In this document: positions 23,039 to 34,911 of the stretch, piece after piece
Layout: each line of letters starts with the position of its first letter
Numbering within the stretch: position 1 is the stretch's first letter
Origin: Beverwykella pulmonaria
Lineage: Eukaryota; Ascomycota; Dothideomycetes; Pleosporales; Melanommataceae
Reading direction: 5' to 3'
Assembly (NCBI GenBank): GCA_001599595.1
Contig: BCHH01000013.1
Location: forward strand, 478,543 to 542,542
DNA: 64,000 bases
The notes under the pieces: generated by a model
Databases searched by the model: none
Told to the model about the DNA's origin: nothing
The model's input: only the letters and a program-made list of their open reading frames with translations
Translations under genes and position numbers: made by a program

Positions 23039-24995
23039 TTAAACGGCACCAGTCGAGACCATCTTCTTGCGGAGATACTTCTTGTAGTCGCCAATACTGC
23101 CGTCCCATCGTCGTACTGTCTTGTTCTCGCACACCATGATGTCTTTGGCAATCTTGTCAAGCAACCTATTTCCATTAACACATGTCCTAGTTCTGTAGAG
23201 CAATCGACTTACCGGAAATCGTGAGAAACAACCACAACACCGCCACTGAAGGCGTTGATAGCGTCCGCCAAACTGTCAATTGTTGGGATATCCAGACCGT
23301 TGGTCGGCTCATCCAGCAGGATCATGTTGGGGCTCTCAATAGCCAAAAGTGCAAACACGATTCTGCTCTTCTGACCCTCGGACAGAGTGGCCATTTTCGC
23401 AGTCTGGGATTCACCGCTTAAGCCATAACGGCCGAGCTGCTGTCGCCAGTACTGGTAATCTTGGCTCGTGCTGGCGTACTTGTCGCGGACAAAATCGAGA
23501 GCCGACTTGGTGAGGTCTAGCTGCTCAGAGGAGTGCTGGCTGTACGTTCCCAACTTCAAATGGGTGTGGCGTGAGACGGAGCCGCCGGTAGGCGACAGCT
23601 TTCCAGTGAAGATGTTGAGCAGCGTCGATTTGCCCACACCATTGGGTCCGACAAGCGCAGTTCGGGAGTCCATGTCAACACCGAAGTCGAGATTTTCGTA
23701 CAGATTGTCCTTCTTGTTCCCGCTGTAAGAAAATGTCACGTTGTCGAGCGAGAGCACGGGTGGGGGCAATTTCTCGACATCAGCAAAACGGAAAGTGAAG
23801 ACACGATCCTGTTGGACGGGCTGGATGAAACCATCGGCCTCCATCTTGTCCAAGATCTTCTGACGCGACTTGGCTTGTCGCACCAAGTTGGCGTAGGTAC
23901 CCGCTGAAGCAATGAACTTCTTGATGTGCTTGATTTCGTCTTGCTGCTTCTCGTAGGCCTTGGTCTGGTTGATTTCCTGTTCTGTCCGGGTCTTTATGTA
24001 CGAGTCGTAGTTACCACCGTAGTAGATTAGTTGCTTCATACGCATGTCGATCATGTTTGTGCACACACCGTTCAGGAAGTCCATGGAGTGGGAAACGAGG
24101 ATGAGGGTACGGTCCCACTTCTTCATGTATTCTTCCAGCCACACACAGGCCTCGAGATCCAAATGGGCAGTGGGGTCATCAAGGAGGAGAAGGGAAGGCT
24201 TGACGAACAGGGCCTTGCCGAGGGCGACACGCATACGCCAGCCACCGGACATGTCCCTTGTCTTCTTGTTGATGGTGTTCTTGTCGAAGCCGAGACCGGT
24301 GAGAATGAGGGATGCTCGGGTGTGGAAAGTAGAGGGGTCCATGGATTCTTGTCGCTGTGGCAAGTTAGCTGTGCAACCAACGGATGGCTATGAATACATA
24401 CCTCATATAGCTCATCAAGGATCGGGCTTTCTGGGCCGTCCCGTTCGAGGATATCCTCAGCTAACTTCTCCAAGCGGGCCAGCTCGTTTTCAGCCTCCCG
24501 GACGACCCACTCCAAGGCACCCAGGTCGCTGGGAGGAGCACCCTCGTTGAGCAGGTAGATGTCGATGTGGTCGGGGAAGGGGAACTCGCGCTTGTCGATG
24601 GCCTTGAGCAGAGTCGACTTGCCGCAACCGTTCTCACCGAGCAATCCATAGCGACGGCCATAGTTGACTTCGATGGTTGTGTCGTTGAACAGGACTCGGC
24701 CGTGGAATGTCAGCGAGGCGGACGTAATCTTGACATCGCGGCTGGCCTCGAGGGAGGACAACACGCCGGTGGTGACTCGATCCGAGAGACCGTGCTTATC
24801 TTCCTGGAGCATGAGCTTCTTCACATCCTCGCTGACGTTGCTGAGATCCTCGTCCACATCGCCGTTGACGGAAGATGCCTTGGAGGCGTTCTTGGACGCA
24901 GCGCGGGAGCCGACTTTCGATGCGGCTGTCTTCTTCGGCTCCTTGCCGTCAGCGACACGCTTGGCCTGGCGGGCGGCTTTTGATGCAGAGACCAT
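23039..24995 (-). CDS. ARB1: ABCF-type ATPase Arb1, ribosome biogenesis
   Basis: Three exons on the minus strand (24995-24402, 24354-23213, 23165-23039) with two 47 bp introns encode 620 aa. The protein is a twin-ABC ATPase without membrane spans. Yeast Arb1 shuttles and helps 40S and 60S ribosome assembly, and human ABCF2 is its relative. The first cassette has Walker [10 protein letters not shown] near residue 125, signature [16 protein letters not shown] and Walker [14 protein letters not shown], where the second Asp replaces the usual Glu. The second has [23 protein letters not shown] and [12 protein letters not shown]. The N-terminal 70 residues are Lys/Ala/Ser-rich and probably disordered. 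The last exon gives the family ending [15 protein letters not shown]. Confidence 0.96.
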
Positions 24996-25982
24996 GGTGT
25001 GTTGTGTGGGAGGAAGGGACTGAGGGAGAGTCCGCGGTGGGTGAGGGGGAGAAAGAGGGTTGAAATTTTAGGGCAGGCTGTGTTGCCCCGCTAAAGACTC
25101 AGGTCCTTATCGATAGAGGCGAATGCGGGTGGGCAGCGAAAAGGCGGTCGGTGACGTGCAGGGTTTCGATGTGGAAACGAACCAAGGTTGGATTTCGAGG
25201 TTTCGAGGTCTGGGGGGTTAAAGAACAAAGAGAAGTCGAGTAAAGAGGAAGAAAAGCTAACAAACGACTTCGCCTGCGATGAAAGGCAGAGAAATCTCTG
25301 TGCAGGTTGTGGCGAGGCAGGTGCCCCAGCCAATCAGAGCCTTGCAGAATACACGCAGGCAAGCATAGCCCTCAACATCAAAGTTCACAAAGAGTCACTT
25401 CCATCATCTGTTTCAGTTTCGTAGATCTACCTGCTGCTGACCTAAAGCGTCTCCCAAAATAGCCCTGGAAGAGAGAACTCCAAATTTCCTAGCATAATCT
25501 AGAAGCTAATGTCGAAACAGAGGCAGCAGTACAATACTCGAATTACCGCTTTATAGACTTAAGACTCTCTTCCACAGTGAACCGCCCATGAAGTTTTCAG
25601 AGATGCAGATTGGATTTGTGAAGATCTTGCTGCATGCTGAATCAAGCCTGCGAGCGCTCTGGGCAGGTAAAATGTGTCGAAGTACCGGTATCCCAACACT
25701 GAACTGCAAGGGACTGACAATTGCGGTACCCATACATAATCCATGTTTGCCTTCAGGGATTGCCCTTTTAAATATTTAGTACCCCGAGCTCAAATCTAGA
25801 ACGATGATTGGACTTTCCATACAAAATATTACGGTATTCATCATACCACTTTTACACTCCAGGCGCAAGTCCACCCCAACGCAAATGGTGAATAGCAGTA
25901 CATTGGCATACGGTTCTTTTGAGATGGCAATACGTCTTGTTCGTATTGAATGATTTTCCTATTCCATTCCCTCCCCTCCTCG
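24996..25982. other. Intergenic, ARB1 promoter side
   Basis: Nearly 1 kb with no gene I can support. The frames at 25188-25424 and 25588-25779 have no protein-like character. It contains the ARB1 promoter and the 3' flank of the HPP gene. Confidence 0.45.
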
Positions 25983-27190
25983 TTACCTTTGCGAGTACAG
26001 TACGGCCATTTCACTTCGCCCACTTCCGCTCTGGCTCTGCGTCTGCATCACAGTACAATCTGTGCTCGGCCGACTACTCGGCACTCTATCCAAGCCGTCG
26101 CCCTTTTCCTCGTCACCTCTCTTCCTCAGCCTCTCCCTCAAACCTTGCAGCACTCTCTCCTCCTCTCTACTCAGGACTAAGTCCTCGGGAACGCACACTT
26201 CGAGTGCAGAAATTTTGATCTTCCCTCCCGAGGGTGCTTGTGTATAATACCCGTCTCTCAACATTTCGGTAATCTTCTCCGGGTGGCTTTCGACGTCCCC
26301 CTTTTCGCCTCGCTCCCGCTGCAGCTCCCTCAAATCCACGGGCGTCCACCAATACACTGGAAACTGCCTCTGCACATTATTCACCACCAACCCGACCGCC
26401 AACATCAGCACAGTTCCCCACGCCACAAGCAGCACAAAATACCAGCCCATGGCCGTGATTTCGGGGCTTGTCGCAGCCAATACCGCCGACGCGCCGCCGG
26501 GAGGATGCACAGTGCCCGTAAGAAGCATGAGTGCCGAGGCCGTACCGCAGGATATGGCACCTGCGATCCATTTTATGCGCTCGAAATCCGGGTGGAAAAG
26601 GAAGAGTTTCGTGATAGAGACACCGACGAGCGCGCTGATGGTGTGTCCCAGGAGCGCGTTACGCGGTTGGCCGAGGGGTGAACGGATGGCATTGTACTCG
26701 AGGACTGCTGAGGCGCCCTATTCTACCCTTATCAGCCATTGCCGCCACTTACCTATTTCTCCCCCCTATATCTAATAAGCCAAAGAGAAAGAGAAAAAGG
26801 AGCTCTTACGAACGAAGCGATCAGCGCCGGTGGACTATGCCTCTGAATACTCTCGGTATTATTAAACACTGCCGCGGCAACCGCCAATCCCGCAAATGCG
26901 CCTACGCACGACCAGATGGCGCCTAGCACATTCCCCACATCGGGTTTTGGTTCTGTTCTATAGCCCAGAAATCTCGAGACCCAGGGTGGCAGACGATGCA
27001 GGGGCGAGGGAGGCGTATATGGGTTTGTGTAGGTGTCAATGTCGAGGTTCCAGGATGGAAAGCGTCGGAGGGATGGGAGTCTCATATTTGTGTTGAGAGT
27101 AGGGACTCGTGGTACATGGTATGTCCGCGTTCTAGTACCAGGTACAGTATGGGTAGAATGTTTGGAACGATTTGGTGTGATGATTTTCAA
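25983..27190 (-). CDS. HPP-family integral membrane protein
   Basis: Two exons on the minus strand (27190-26810, 26717-25983) around a 92 bp intron encode 371 aa, or 336 aa if the in-frame Met at 27085 is used. The family name motif is seen as GTVHPPGGASAVLAA, followed by a hydrophobic segment (WYFVLLVAWGTVLMLAVGLV). About four to five membrane spans occupy the middle, starting at IWSCVGAFAGLAVAAAVF. The C-terminal 110 residues are hydrophilic and Arg/Glu-rich (SREEERVLQGLRERLRKR). Bacterial and plant HPP relatives have been tied to nitrite transport; no function is established for the fungal ones. The start at 27085 (MRLPSLRRFPSWN) looks the better protein start, but I give the longer span because both are possible. 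Confidence 0.85.
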
Positions 27191-28213
27191 GCTTTAAAGA
27201 CAGTGACAGCAGGTACACACCGAGACGCAGTATCCGTGATAGACTGAATAGAAAGCTCAAATTCGAATGAAGTAAAGGGTGCAACACAGCGTCGTGCCAT
27301 TGGGGTCAGCACTGTACCAGGTTCGAAATAAGAAGTAGAGAAACATTGACCACAAAGAGAAGTTGCCCTACATGATGTCTCTTTGCCCAGCTATGACGAT
27401 CAAATGGCGGACCGTGACCGAGAGCTATGCGGGCTGACCATTCTCGCATTTCTCTTATGTAAAACTCCTCAAAGGGTCCAACTCTTTACGTACTGGAGTC
27501 CTCGCAACACTTGCTTCTCCACGGAGACGTGGGCACAGTATATAAATGAATAGAGACATCTCGCACATGTCTGAATAAAGCGGTCGCACCGCTCGGGAAC
27601 GGGAGCTGAACCCTGTTGTTGTGCACGCAGAGGGATCGTCATTGGCGTTAGCGTTCCCGGGGAAGCGGATGATACGGAGAGTTGCATACAATTACATGAT
27701 AGAAAGGGGAAGCGCGTCGCACACAAACATAAAAGCCGTACAAATGGAAACGTGTGTTATTGCGTGATGGTGGAAGGAATTGCGCGAGGTTGAGGGTTGA
27801 AGGTGGAAGGGAGATCACCATCGCGCCACGATGCTTGGCGTCGCGGTCTGAATATCTTGGTCACAAACGCGAACAACCTTCAAACATTATGCATTGTTGT
27901 CATTTCCCCTATTCTGTATCCCCTATGTCGCGGCGTTGTACATTCGCAAAGGCTCACCAGGAAAGAATCTAGCTACCCGGATGATCAGCCCTGTCCGTTG
28001 TGTTCGTGCACCAAATACACGAAAGTAATATGCAGCTGAATTCCTGCGAATCATTTTTACGCCTGCATGTTCCTTCGAAGGGGTCGAAATGTGTCACCCG
28101 CCATGTAAAATGCCGAAGCAACTCCGTAATCCATATATCCCGTAATATACGCCTGCAAAACCTAATCCGCCGTGTGCACTCATACAACTCCGTCCTACTT
28201 CGTCTTGATGTCT
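27191..28213. other. Intergenic between HPP gene and RAD16
   Basis: No gene is supported in this 1 kb stretch. It holds the promoter of the HPP gene and the 3' flank of RAD16, both on the minus strand. Confidence 0.45.
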
Positions 28214-31200
28214 CTAGGTACCGCGGAAGAGGAACTGCAAGTCTTCGGGGGTCAAGCGGTCCATAGCGACCTTGTCATTGTTGACAGTTCCGGCGATCAT
28301 AGCGGCCTTTTTTTCCTGCAGGGCGACCATGCGAGATTCGACACTGTCCTCAATGCAAAGACGAGTGATCACGCAGGGGCGCCTCTGACCGATACGATGG
28401 CAACGGTCAGCCGACTGCCACTCAGCAGCTGGATTCCACCATCTATTGTTACATTAGCATGGAGCAAACACAAAGCGATGAAGGATGACTTACGGGTCGA
28501 CGATGAAGACCCTGGACGCCTCGGTCAAGTTCAGTGCGACACCTCCCGCCTTGAGAGAAACAAGGAAAACTTCCACATCCGGATTCGTCATGAAATGCTC
28601 AATGCTCTTCTGTCTCTGCGCAGGGGTCATACTACCATCCAGCATGACTGTATTGAAGCCGGCACGACGAAGACGCCATTCGATGAGTTGCAGCATCGAA
28701 GTGAACTGGCTGAAGACAATGGACTTGAGCGTCTGTTTCTTGCTGCGAAGCTTGTAGAGATCGTAGACGAGCATCTCGATCTTGGTCGATGAAGTCCAGT
28801 TCTCCATCTTAATGCGATTGATGATAGATGTCTTCTTCACCTGCTCCTCGTCCTGCTCAAGCTCAGGCTGCTCGAAGTCGATAGATAGGCCGATATGGCA
28901 ACGAGGACAGTCGGCGTCGCTGCCCGATGCCTCACACGTCTCGATGAAATCTTTTACGCAGGCCCGGCAGAATTCGTGATGGCAACGAGAACGGACGGCA
29001 TCCTCTGCAGGCTCATCGCAGATATTGCACACGTAGACGTTCTGGCTACCTTCGGCGGCAGTCTTCTTCAACAGTAGATCTGGATGATTGGCGACTTGAC
29101 GCATCTGCATGATGAGACCGAAGATGTTGGCATAGTTATTGAGCATTACACCCTGCGCGACATAGGTGTCGAACTTGCGAGAGGTATTCGTCATGATGGA
29201 AGAGGAGAAATCACGCTCCACAGCGCTGAAGAACTCGTTGTGGATGATGATGTCCTTCATAGGAAGTTCCTAAACCATGTTAGATCTTGATCCTTGACAA
29301 AGGAAATCTTCTTCTCTTACCATCGAGTTCGTGTGGTCTTTCTTCATTCGACGAAGCATAATGCGAGCCGTAATCATGTGGAGCCGTGAGAGTGCATCCT
29401 CGCGAAGCTCTGGATCGTCACCAGTGATCGGATTGAGCAATTCCTGGTTGAACACGGAGATGTGCTCAGATCCACCGTGGTTGCAGGAAGAGCACATATG
29501 ATCTTCATCAACAGCCCAGTGAAGTTGTTCGCAGTCACAGGACCGACAGAAGTAGTCGGCGAAGGGGCGGACTTCAAGGAAGCGTAGAAGTGAGAAAAAC
29601 TCACCAATGCGGTTCTGTACGGGCGTCCCAGACAAGCACCACTTGTATGTTCCCTTCAGAGCGAAGCAAGCCTTGGCCACACCGGTGTTGCGAGACTTGA
29701 TGCTATGAGCCTCATCAAGAATGAGACGGTGGTACTTGATCGCATGGAGGGGCGACGCCTCTTTGATGATGTTCTCTCCACGGGTCCATCCTTTGGTCTC
29801 CTTGCGGTGCAAAGACTCGAGGCTGTTGTAAGAAACCATGATCACGTCGTTCTTCTTGAGATCCCTGACACTCATCTTCTTGCACGCAGCGTTGGTACCG
29901 TGGTATACGAGGACCTTGAGTTTTCCATCAGTATACTCGCGGATCTCATTGGACCACTGCATAAGAGCGACAGGTGGTACAACGACGAGAGTTGGGTCCT
30001 TGGCGGGATAGTCGGACATGATGAGCGAAACGGCTTGGATTGTCTTGCCCATGCCCATTTCATCTCCGAGCAGACCACCCTTGTAGTCTGTCTTCTCTTG
30101 CCTAGTCATCCAGCTAAGACCTTCAAGCTGGAAGGGCTTTAATCGCCGGTTGATTGACTTGGGCTGCTCGGCCTTCTGGACCTCAAGCACGGGAATTTTG
30201 GCGAGATCATCCCACATGGTGAGCAACTTCGGATGAGCCTCTTCAGCGCGCTCGCGATTCATAGCCCTCTTCCGCTCCCATTTATCCTCAATGTGCGCGA
30301 AGCGGCTGCGACGTCGGGCATTGGCTATCTTCTCGGCAGCATTCTTAGTTTTCAACTTTCGCTTTCCCCTGTAGGGCTTCCATCCTAATGCTGAACCAGA
30401 TGCCGCTGCTACCGATGCCGCGGATGTCTCATTCCTCGATCGTCTAATTGCCGTCATGAGAGCTTCATCGTCACTATCGGATACAAGGTCAACGACAGTG
30501 CCTAGTCTCAAGGGCTTGGCATCAACAGAATAATCATCTTCAGATTCAAGGCCTTCGTCACCCAGCTGGAACTCATCCTCTTCGTCCGAGTCATCGCTGG
30601 TGAACGCATCGACAATCATCTTGCCCTTGCCGTTTGCGCGGGAACGAGCAGGTCGGCTTCGGCTACTTGGCGGATCTTCAGCCTTCGCCTTTCCTTTTCC
30701 CTTGCCCTCGTAGGGTGCAGGTGCCATCTCAGATGGAACAGAAGACAAATCATCGTCCGAGTCGAGCACCATGGGATCTTCGGTTTTAGTCTTGAAGCGC
30801 TTGTTCGCCTTTGCATACTCTTCCTTTTGCATCTGCACAGCAAGTTGCCCGTCTACAGACATATCCCCATCCATGTCCATGTCCACGCTCTCTTCCTCGC
30901 TGTCCTCGACCATAAGACGTGATCGCTTGCGAGACGACGCCCCAAGGCTGGCAGTCACGGCCTCGCCGAGTCCACTCTTGCGGGTCGATCTCGTTGCGCG
31001 CCGAATCGAGTTGGCAGGTGTAGTAGATATGCTAGTGCCGGGTGTCTCGTAGTCGGAATTGTTGAGTGAGGGTGAGCCAAGGGAGCTCTCGTTGTCGACC
31101 TGGGGGCCGGTCACGACAGACAGCTTCGAACGAGTGGGCAGAGGGGCTTTCTTCAGGCCCTTTTTGACAATAGAGACTTCTTTCAAGACACGTCGAATAG

Positions 31201-31496
31201 GCGCAGGTAATTTCTCGGAGGTTGGGGTCTCGATTAAGTTATCGTCATTGTCGGAAGAGTTGGCGACAAAGATGCGAGAGGAACGAGTGCTTCTCTTGCC
31301 TGAGCGAGGGTTCTGTAGGGAAAGCTCCATCGAGGCTGCAGGTAAAATTAGCAAATCAAGCCCCACGAGGCGAAGTTATCATAGAAGAGTGGTGAATGGA
31401 AGTCTTACAAGACTCTGATACTGGCGATGCAGGCTCGTCCGAGATGATGAGGTTCGACTTTCGGGTGGAGCGCCGCCCGCCGCCACTTCGCGCCAT
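28214..31496 (-). CDS. RAD16: SNF2-family ATPase Rad16, nucleotide excision repair
   Basis: Four exons on the minus strand (31496-31409, 31335-29321, 29269-28494, 28442-28214) encode 1035 aa. Rad16 works with Rad7 in global-genome nucleotide excision repair, where it is both a DNA translocase and part of a ubiquitin ligase. The first 400 residues are charged and disordered, with acidic clusters such as [16 protein letters not shown]. The ATPase has [16 protein letters not shown] near residue 455, the DEAH box [11 protein letters not shown] and [10 protein letters not shown]3HC4 RING ([11 protein letters not shown] to CPRCHIGL) lies near residues 777-825 between the helicase lobes, the defining Rad16 feature. 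The second lobe ends [19 protein letters not shown] and the last exon restores [20 protein letters not shown]. Confidence 0.96.
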
Positions 31497-33329
31497 TGCG
31501 GTTGAATGATTGCGGGGTTTGTTCACAAAAGCGACGACGAGTGTTTCTTGCAAGAAAAAGTGGTTGACAAGCGACGTTGGGCAGGGGAAGAGGATGGAAA
31601 TGGGGCGAAGGAGAGGGGTACTAAAGGGAGAATGAACCAACGTCTTGGTGTTGGATCGAGGGCGGGACAATAAATCGCCCCTGACTGGACGGCGCGTTCA
31701 GTCGCGGTATCACGCTGGTGAGTGGCGAATTATTTGCCAAAGCGAAACAAACTGAGCTCTTTGTGCGATGCAAGTTGAGAAATGAGTGGATGATGTAGTA
31801 AGCCTCCTCTACATCGATTGCCGGTTGTTGCGGGCACTCTATCAGGCAGCGATGCCCAGAAGCGCGACAACACGCTTGCACGTGATCTAATTAATTGCAC
31901 CGGCGCTAGTTGGAAGGGTAGGGTCTTCATTCACTGACATCTTTTCTTAGTGCTGAAAATGGCTTTGCTCACACAGTTTCGATCTATGTCATCCCCCACA
32001 AAGCGTTTTGTATGAGAACACTTACCTATTCGCGTTGAGTTCTACGTGGGTATGTGACAGCAACCACAAGAAGGTCCACCGGGAATTGGAAATAGTGTAG
32101 CACTCTTCCTTATTCTAGTGCGTAGCGGAGACAATCCAATCCTTTAGTCTCCTAGCTGAATCAGTCGCTAGGATTACATGCTGCATTTCAAAAAGCACGT
32201 CAAACAGCACGCCACAAAGACATGGTTAACTTTGACCGCGCCCAGAAAATATTTATCTCCAAGCCGAATTTACAACACAGTTAGATAAAAGTGAGCACAG
32301 GGCAAAACGACTAACCTAACCTTATTGCGTTCTACTGTATGTCGCAGAAGGACTTTCACTACGTGTTGCTCGCCCGAAGGTGGACTACCTCATTTACGCT
32401 TCTTCGCCTCCCTCCTCTCCTTCCTCTCTTTGCCCCTGGTCTCACTAGCCCAACGCACTTCGGTACACCACACTCATAACCTTGCAGTCATATCTACACC
32501 GTAACATTCTGTCTCATAAGATGATGTGAGCTCGACTCCCGTTGGAACATCCGTGACCACCTCCACTGTCATGATCTGCACATTCTAACTCTCCTGATAC
32601 GAAATATAGCGTGCAGATCGCAACTATGATTACTAAATCTCGGCCAATAACCCTTTGTACTCCAATTAATGATAACTGTTTCCTCTGCAGCCGCCATCGC
32701 TCGACGCGTACCATAAGTAGTTGTCCAAGCTGCGAGGACGGGTGGAGGGTGCTTGCTTCTGCCGGCTAGTATGGTGGTCGGTTTGTGATTGAGGGTTTGC
32801 GTAGCTGTGATAATAGACGGCATCTTGAATGGAGTGGATTGTTCAATTGTGATGATTAGTGGAGGAAGGTGCAATGTATGAAAGGAGAAGGCACGAAGAC
32901 GCATGCTCTAATATGCGTGGTGAGAGACAAACACAGAGGCTGGCCCAGGGAGAAACATACGAAGACTTTATCAGACAAAGGCAGATAATACCATATACTC
33001 AAAGGCGTTTGGCCAGTTCCTAGATATCCATAGAAAGGAGAAAGCCAAAGAGTACTTTCAAGACAATCGTTATGTGGCATCACGGACCGCAAGGCGTACC
33101 ACATGTTCACACCTTCAGGGACAATAACGGGAGTACCTCCAGAAGGATGTTTGGGGGTTAGTAAAAGTCCTTTGGGCAGATCCAGTAGGACCTAGCAGGG
33201 CATATTTGATCCCTTTGCCATCGACCCGATTTGCCCCGGACCCTTCCAGTCCTCTCGAATGTTAAATATGGAGCATTTGAAGTCTTCAAAAATTTTACAT
33301 GTTCTATACATTGCGGGGTTACTCCGCCT
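31497..33329. other. Intergenic region with one doubtful small gene
   Basis: A 1.8 kb spacer upstream of RAD16 and downstream of MRPL7. Apart from the small minus-strand frame at 32569-32823 I see no coding signal. Confidence 0.4.
32569..32823 (-). CDS. Possible small hypothetical protein
   Basis: An 84-codon frame starts MPSIITATQTLNHKPTTILA. The first 50 codons have fairly gene-like composition; the C-terminal third (IFRIRRVRMCRS) looks less so and may be read-through of an unspliced intron. There is no family match I recognise, no signal peptide and no conserved motif. It could equally be chance. Confidence 0.22.
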   Translation of the reverse strand: MPSIITATQTLNHKPTTILAGRSKHPPPVLAAWTTTYGTRRAMAAAEETVIINWSTKGYWPRFSNHSCDLHAIFRIRRVRMCRS

Positions 33330-34476
33330 CTAGTCGTTCAGCTTTCCATAGAAAGGAAGACCGATTGCTTGAAGAAGCAGTCGTGCATCCTTATTGCTAG
33401 TCGCATCGGTGTGGATGGTGATGTGACAACCGGGAATCATTTTCGGGGGATAGCTACCAACAGATCAGCATGCGTACTCTCTCCCAGATAGGGCTACTCA
33501 CGCATCATAGTTGACCTCAACCTCAGGGAATAGGGACACCTGATCAGGGGTCAGGCCGAAGCTGATATTGCCACTGCCGTCTCCCGATGACCCCGGAACG
33601 CCTTTCCACTCCTTTATACGCGGCAGCACCACATCCACGAGCTTTGCGAGGAAGTGATAGGCATCCTCGCGCTCTGCATTGGCTGTCACAGACACGAACT
33701 TGCCCTCTCGCAGCCCCCATCCGACCACATTATGCTTCGCCTTGTGGGCTGTTACACGAACATTGGTAATCGCCTGTACGATCATGCCAGCAACATGCAA
33801 GTGTGCGCTGTTCTCCTGGGCCTCTGGCACCATAGAGTGCACGGTGACTTTGGTGATCTTGGGAATGTTTCGAAAATTCCGCGCTTCGGTCAGAAGCCGC
33901 AGGTGGTCGCTGCCTCTGGGAGGCCGCAGCGGCCGGTTCTTGTAGTAAGGCGACTCGCCCGCCCATGTTCGCAGTCTCTGGCCAATCTTTGCCGCTCTCC
34001 AGCCGGGAGGGTAGTGCATATAGGTGAGCGTCAGGAGGTCTGAGGCGATGGTGCTCTCATATGTCTGCTCTAGTCGGGGAATGCTGAACGGGCCGGGTTG
34101 GAAGACGCGCGACGAGGGATCGGACTCGGGGGGAGGCTGATGGGGGTGTAGGGGTCCGCGGTAGTACTTGGGTGGGCGATACTGGTATCTAGAGAGTGTT
34201 GGAGGGCGCTGCATCACGGCCGTGTCTTGGGCCATACCTGCTGGGAGGAAGATCCCGCTTCTTCAACCTCCGTGTTTTACTCCGCGCAATTGGGTCGTAG
34301 CTCTTGACCAGCGCGTCTGATGGCGGCGGTACTGAAAAAGAAGACGAAGCTGCGACGGCTTTCAGGGCGTCGGTCGAGGCGTTACGGCGGGCAGATGGTC
34401 GAATGGCGTGGATAGCAGGCCCCACATCCTTACAGAAGGCAACGGCGGCTCGCAATGGCAGCTCGCGCAGGGCCAT
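33330..34476 (-). CDS. MRPL7: Mitochondrial large-subunit ribosomal protein uL5m (MRPL7)
   Basis: Three exons on the minus strand (34476-34238, 34188-33502, 33453-33330) encode 349 aa. It is the mitochondrial version of ribosomal protein L5, which contacts 5S-rRNA-region RNA in bacteria and sits in the central protuberance of the mitoribosome. The L5 core is visible in NIPKITKVTVHSMVPEAQEN and LREGKFVSVTANAERED. The last exon is essential: it supplies YDAYPPKMIPGCHITIHTDA and ends IGLPFYGKLND, the standard family C-terminus. The N-terminus MALRELPLRAAVAFCKDVG followed by Arg/Ser-rich sequence fits a mitochondrial presequence. An in-frame Met at 34554 is possible but gives a proline-rich leader that looks untranslated. 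Confidence 0.94.
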
Positions 34477-34911
34477 GGTCGATATGGGAGGGGGAGACGG
34501 TGATGATGGCAGCGTCCACGGATCTCGTCTGTGAATTTCGAGCGGATGCGCCAAGGCTTACTCGCAGGGCAGGGGTCAGCAGATCCTGGTCTAATCTTCA
34601 GAACCAATCCACTGCCCCGCCAGTCCGCACCTGCATCACAACGACGGTCGTGGTGGGTTGTTCGCGAAGGAAGGGCACAACCAGTTGTCCCCAGCTCCCT
34701 CTCGCCAGCTCGCCAGCTCTTTTGACCCTCACCTCTACCGCCGGCCATCGCTCGTCCGGCCGGCCGCCCATTGTGCTATTCTGTCCCGCTATCAGTCTTG
34801 CGCGGTTCTCACCTCTCGCTGCCTCGCCCCCGCTCAACGCACTGGGCCGCACACTCTGCGCCCGCGGCCCAATTCACTGCTTGATGGGTGTCGAAGCCAC
34901 CAGCGCTCACT
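34477..34911. promoter_or_regulatory. Shared divergent promoter, MRPL7 and USP gene
   Basis: A 435 bp interval lies between the divergent start codons of MRPL7 (minus) and the deubiquitinase gene (plus). It is GC-rich and must hold both core promoters. I see no individual binding site that I would name with confidence. Confidence 0.4.

Noticed and set aside
28172..28792. 206-codon plus-strand open frame
   Set aside because: It lies opposite the RAD16 helicase exons, whose conserved motifs and splice phases are clear on the minus strand.
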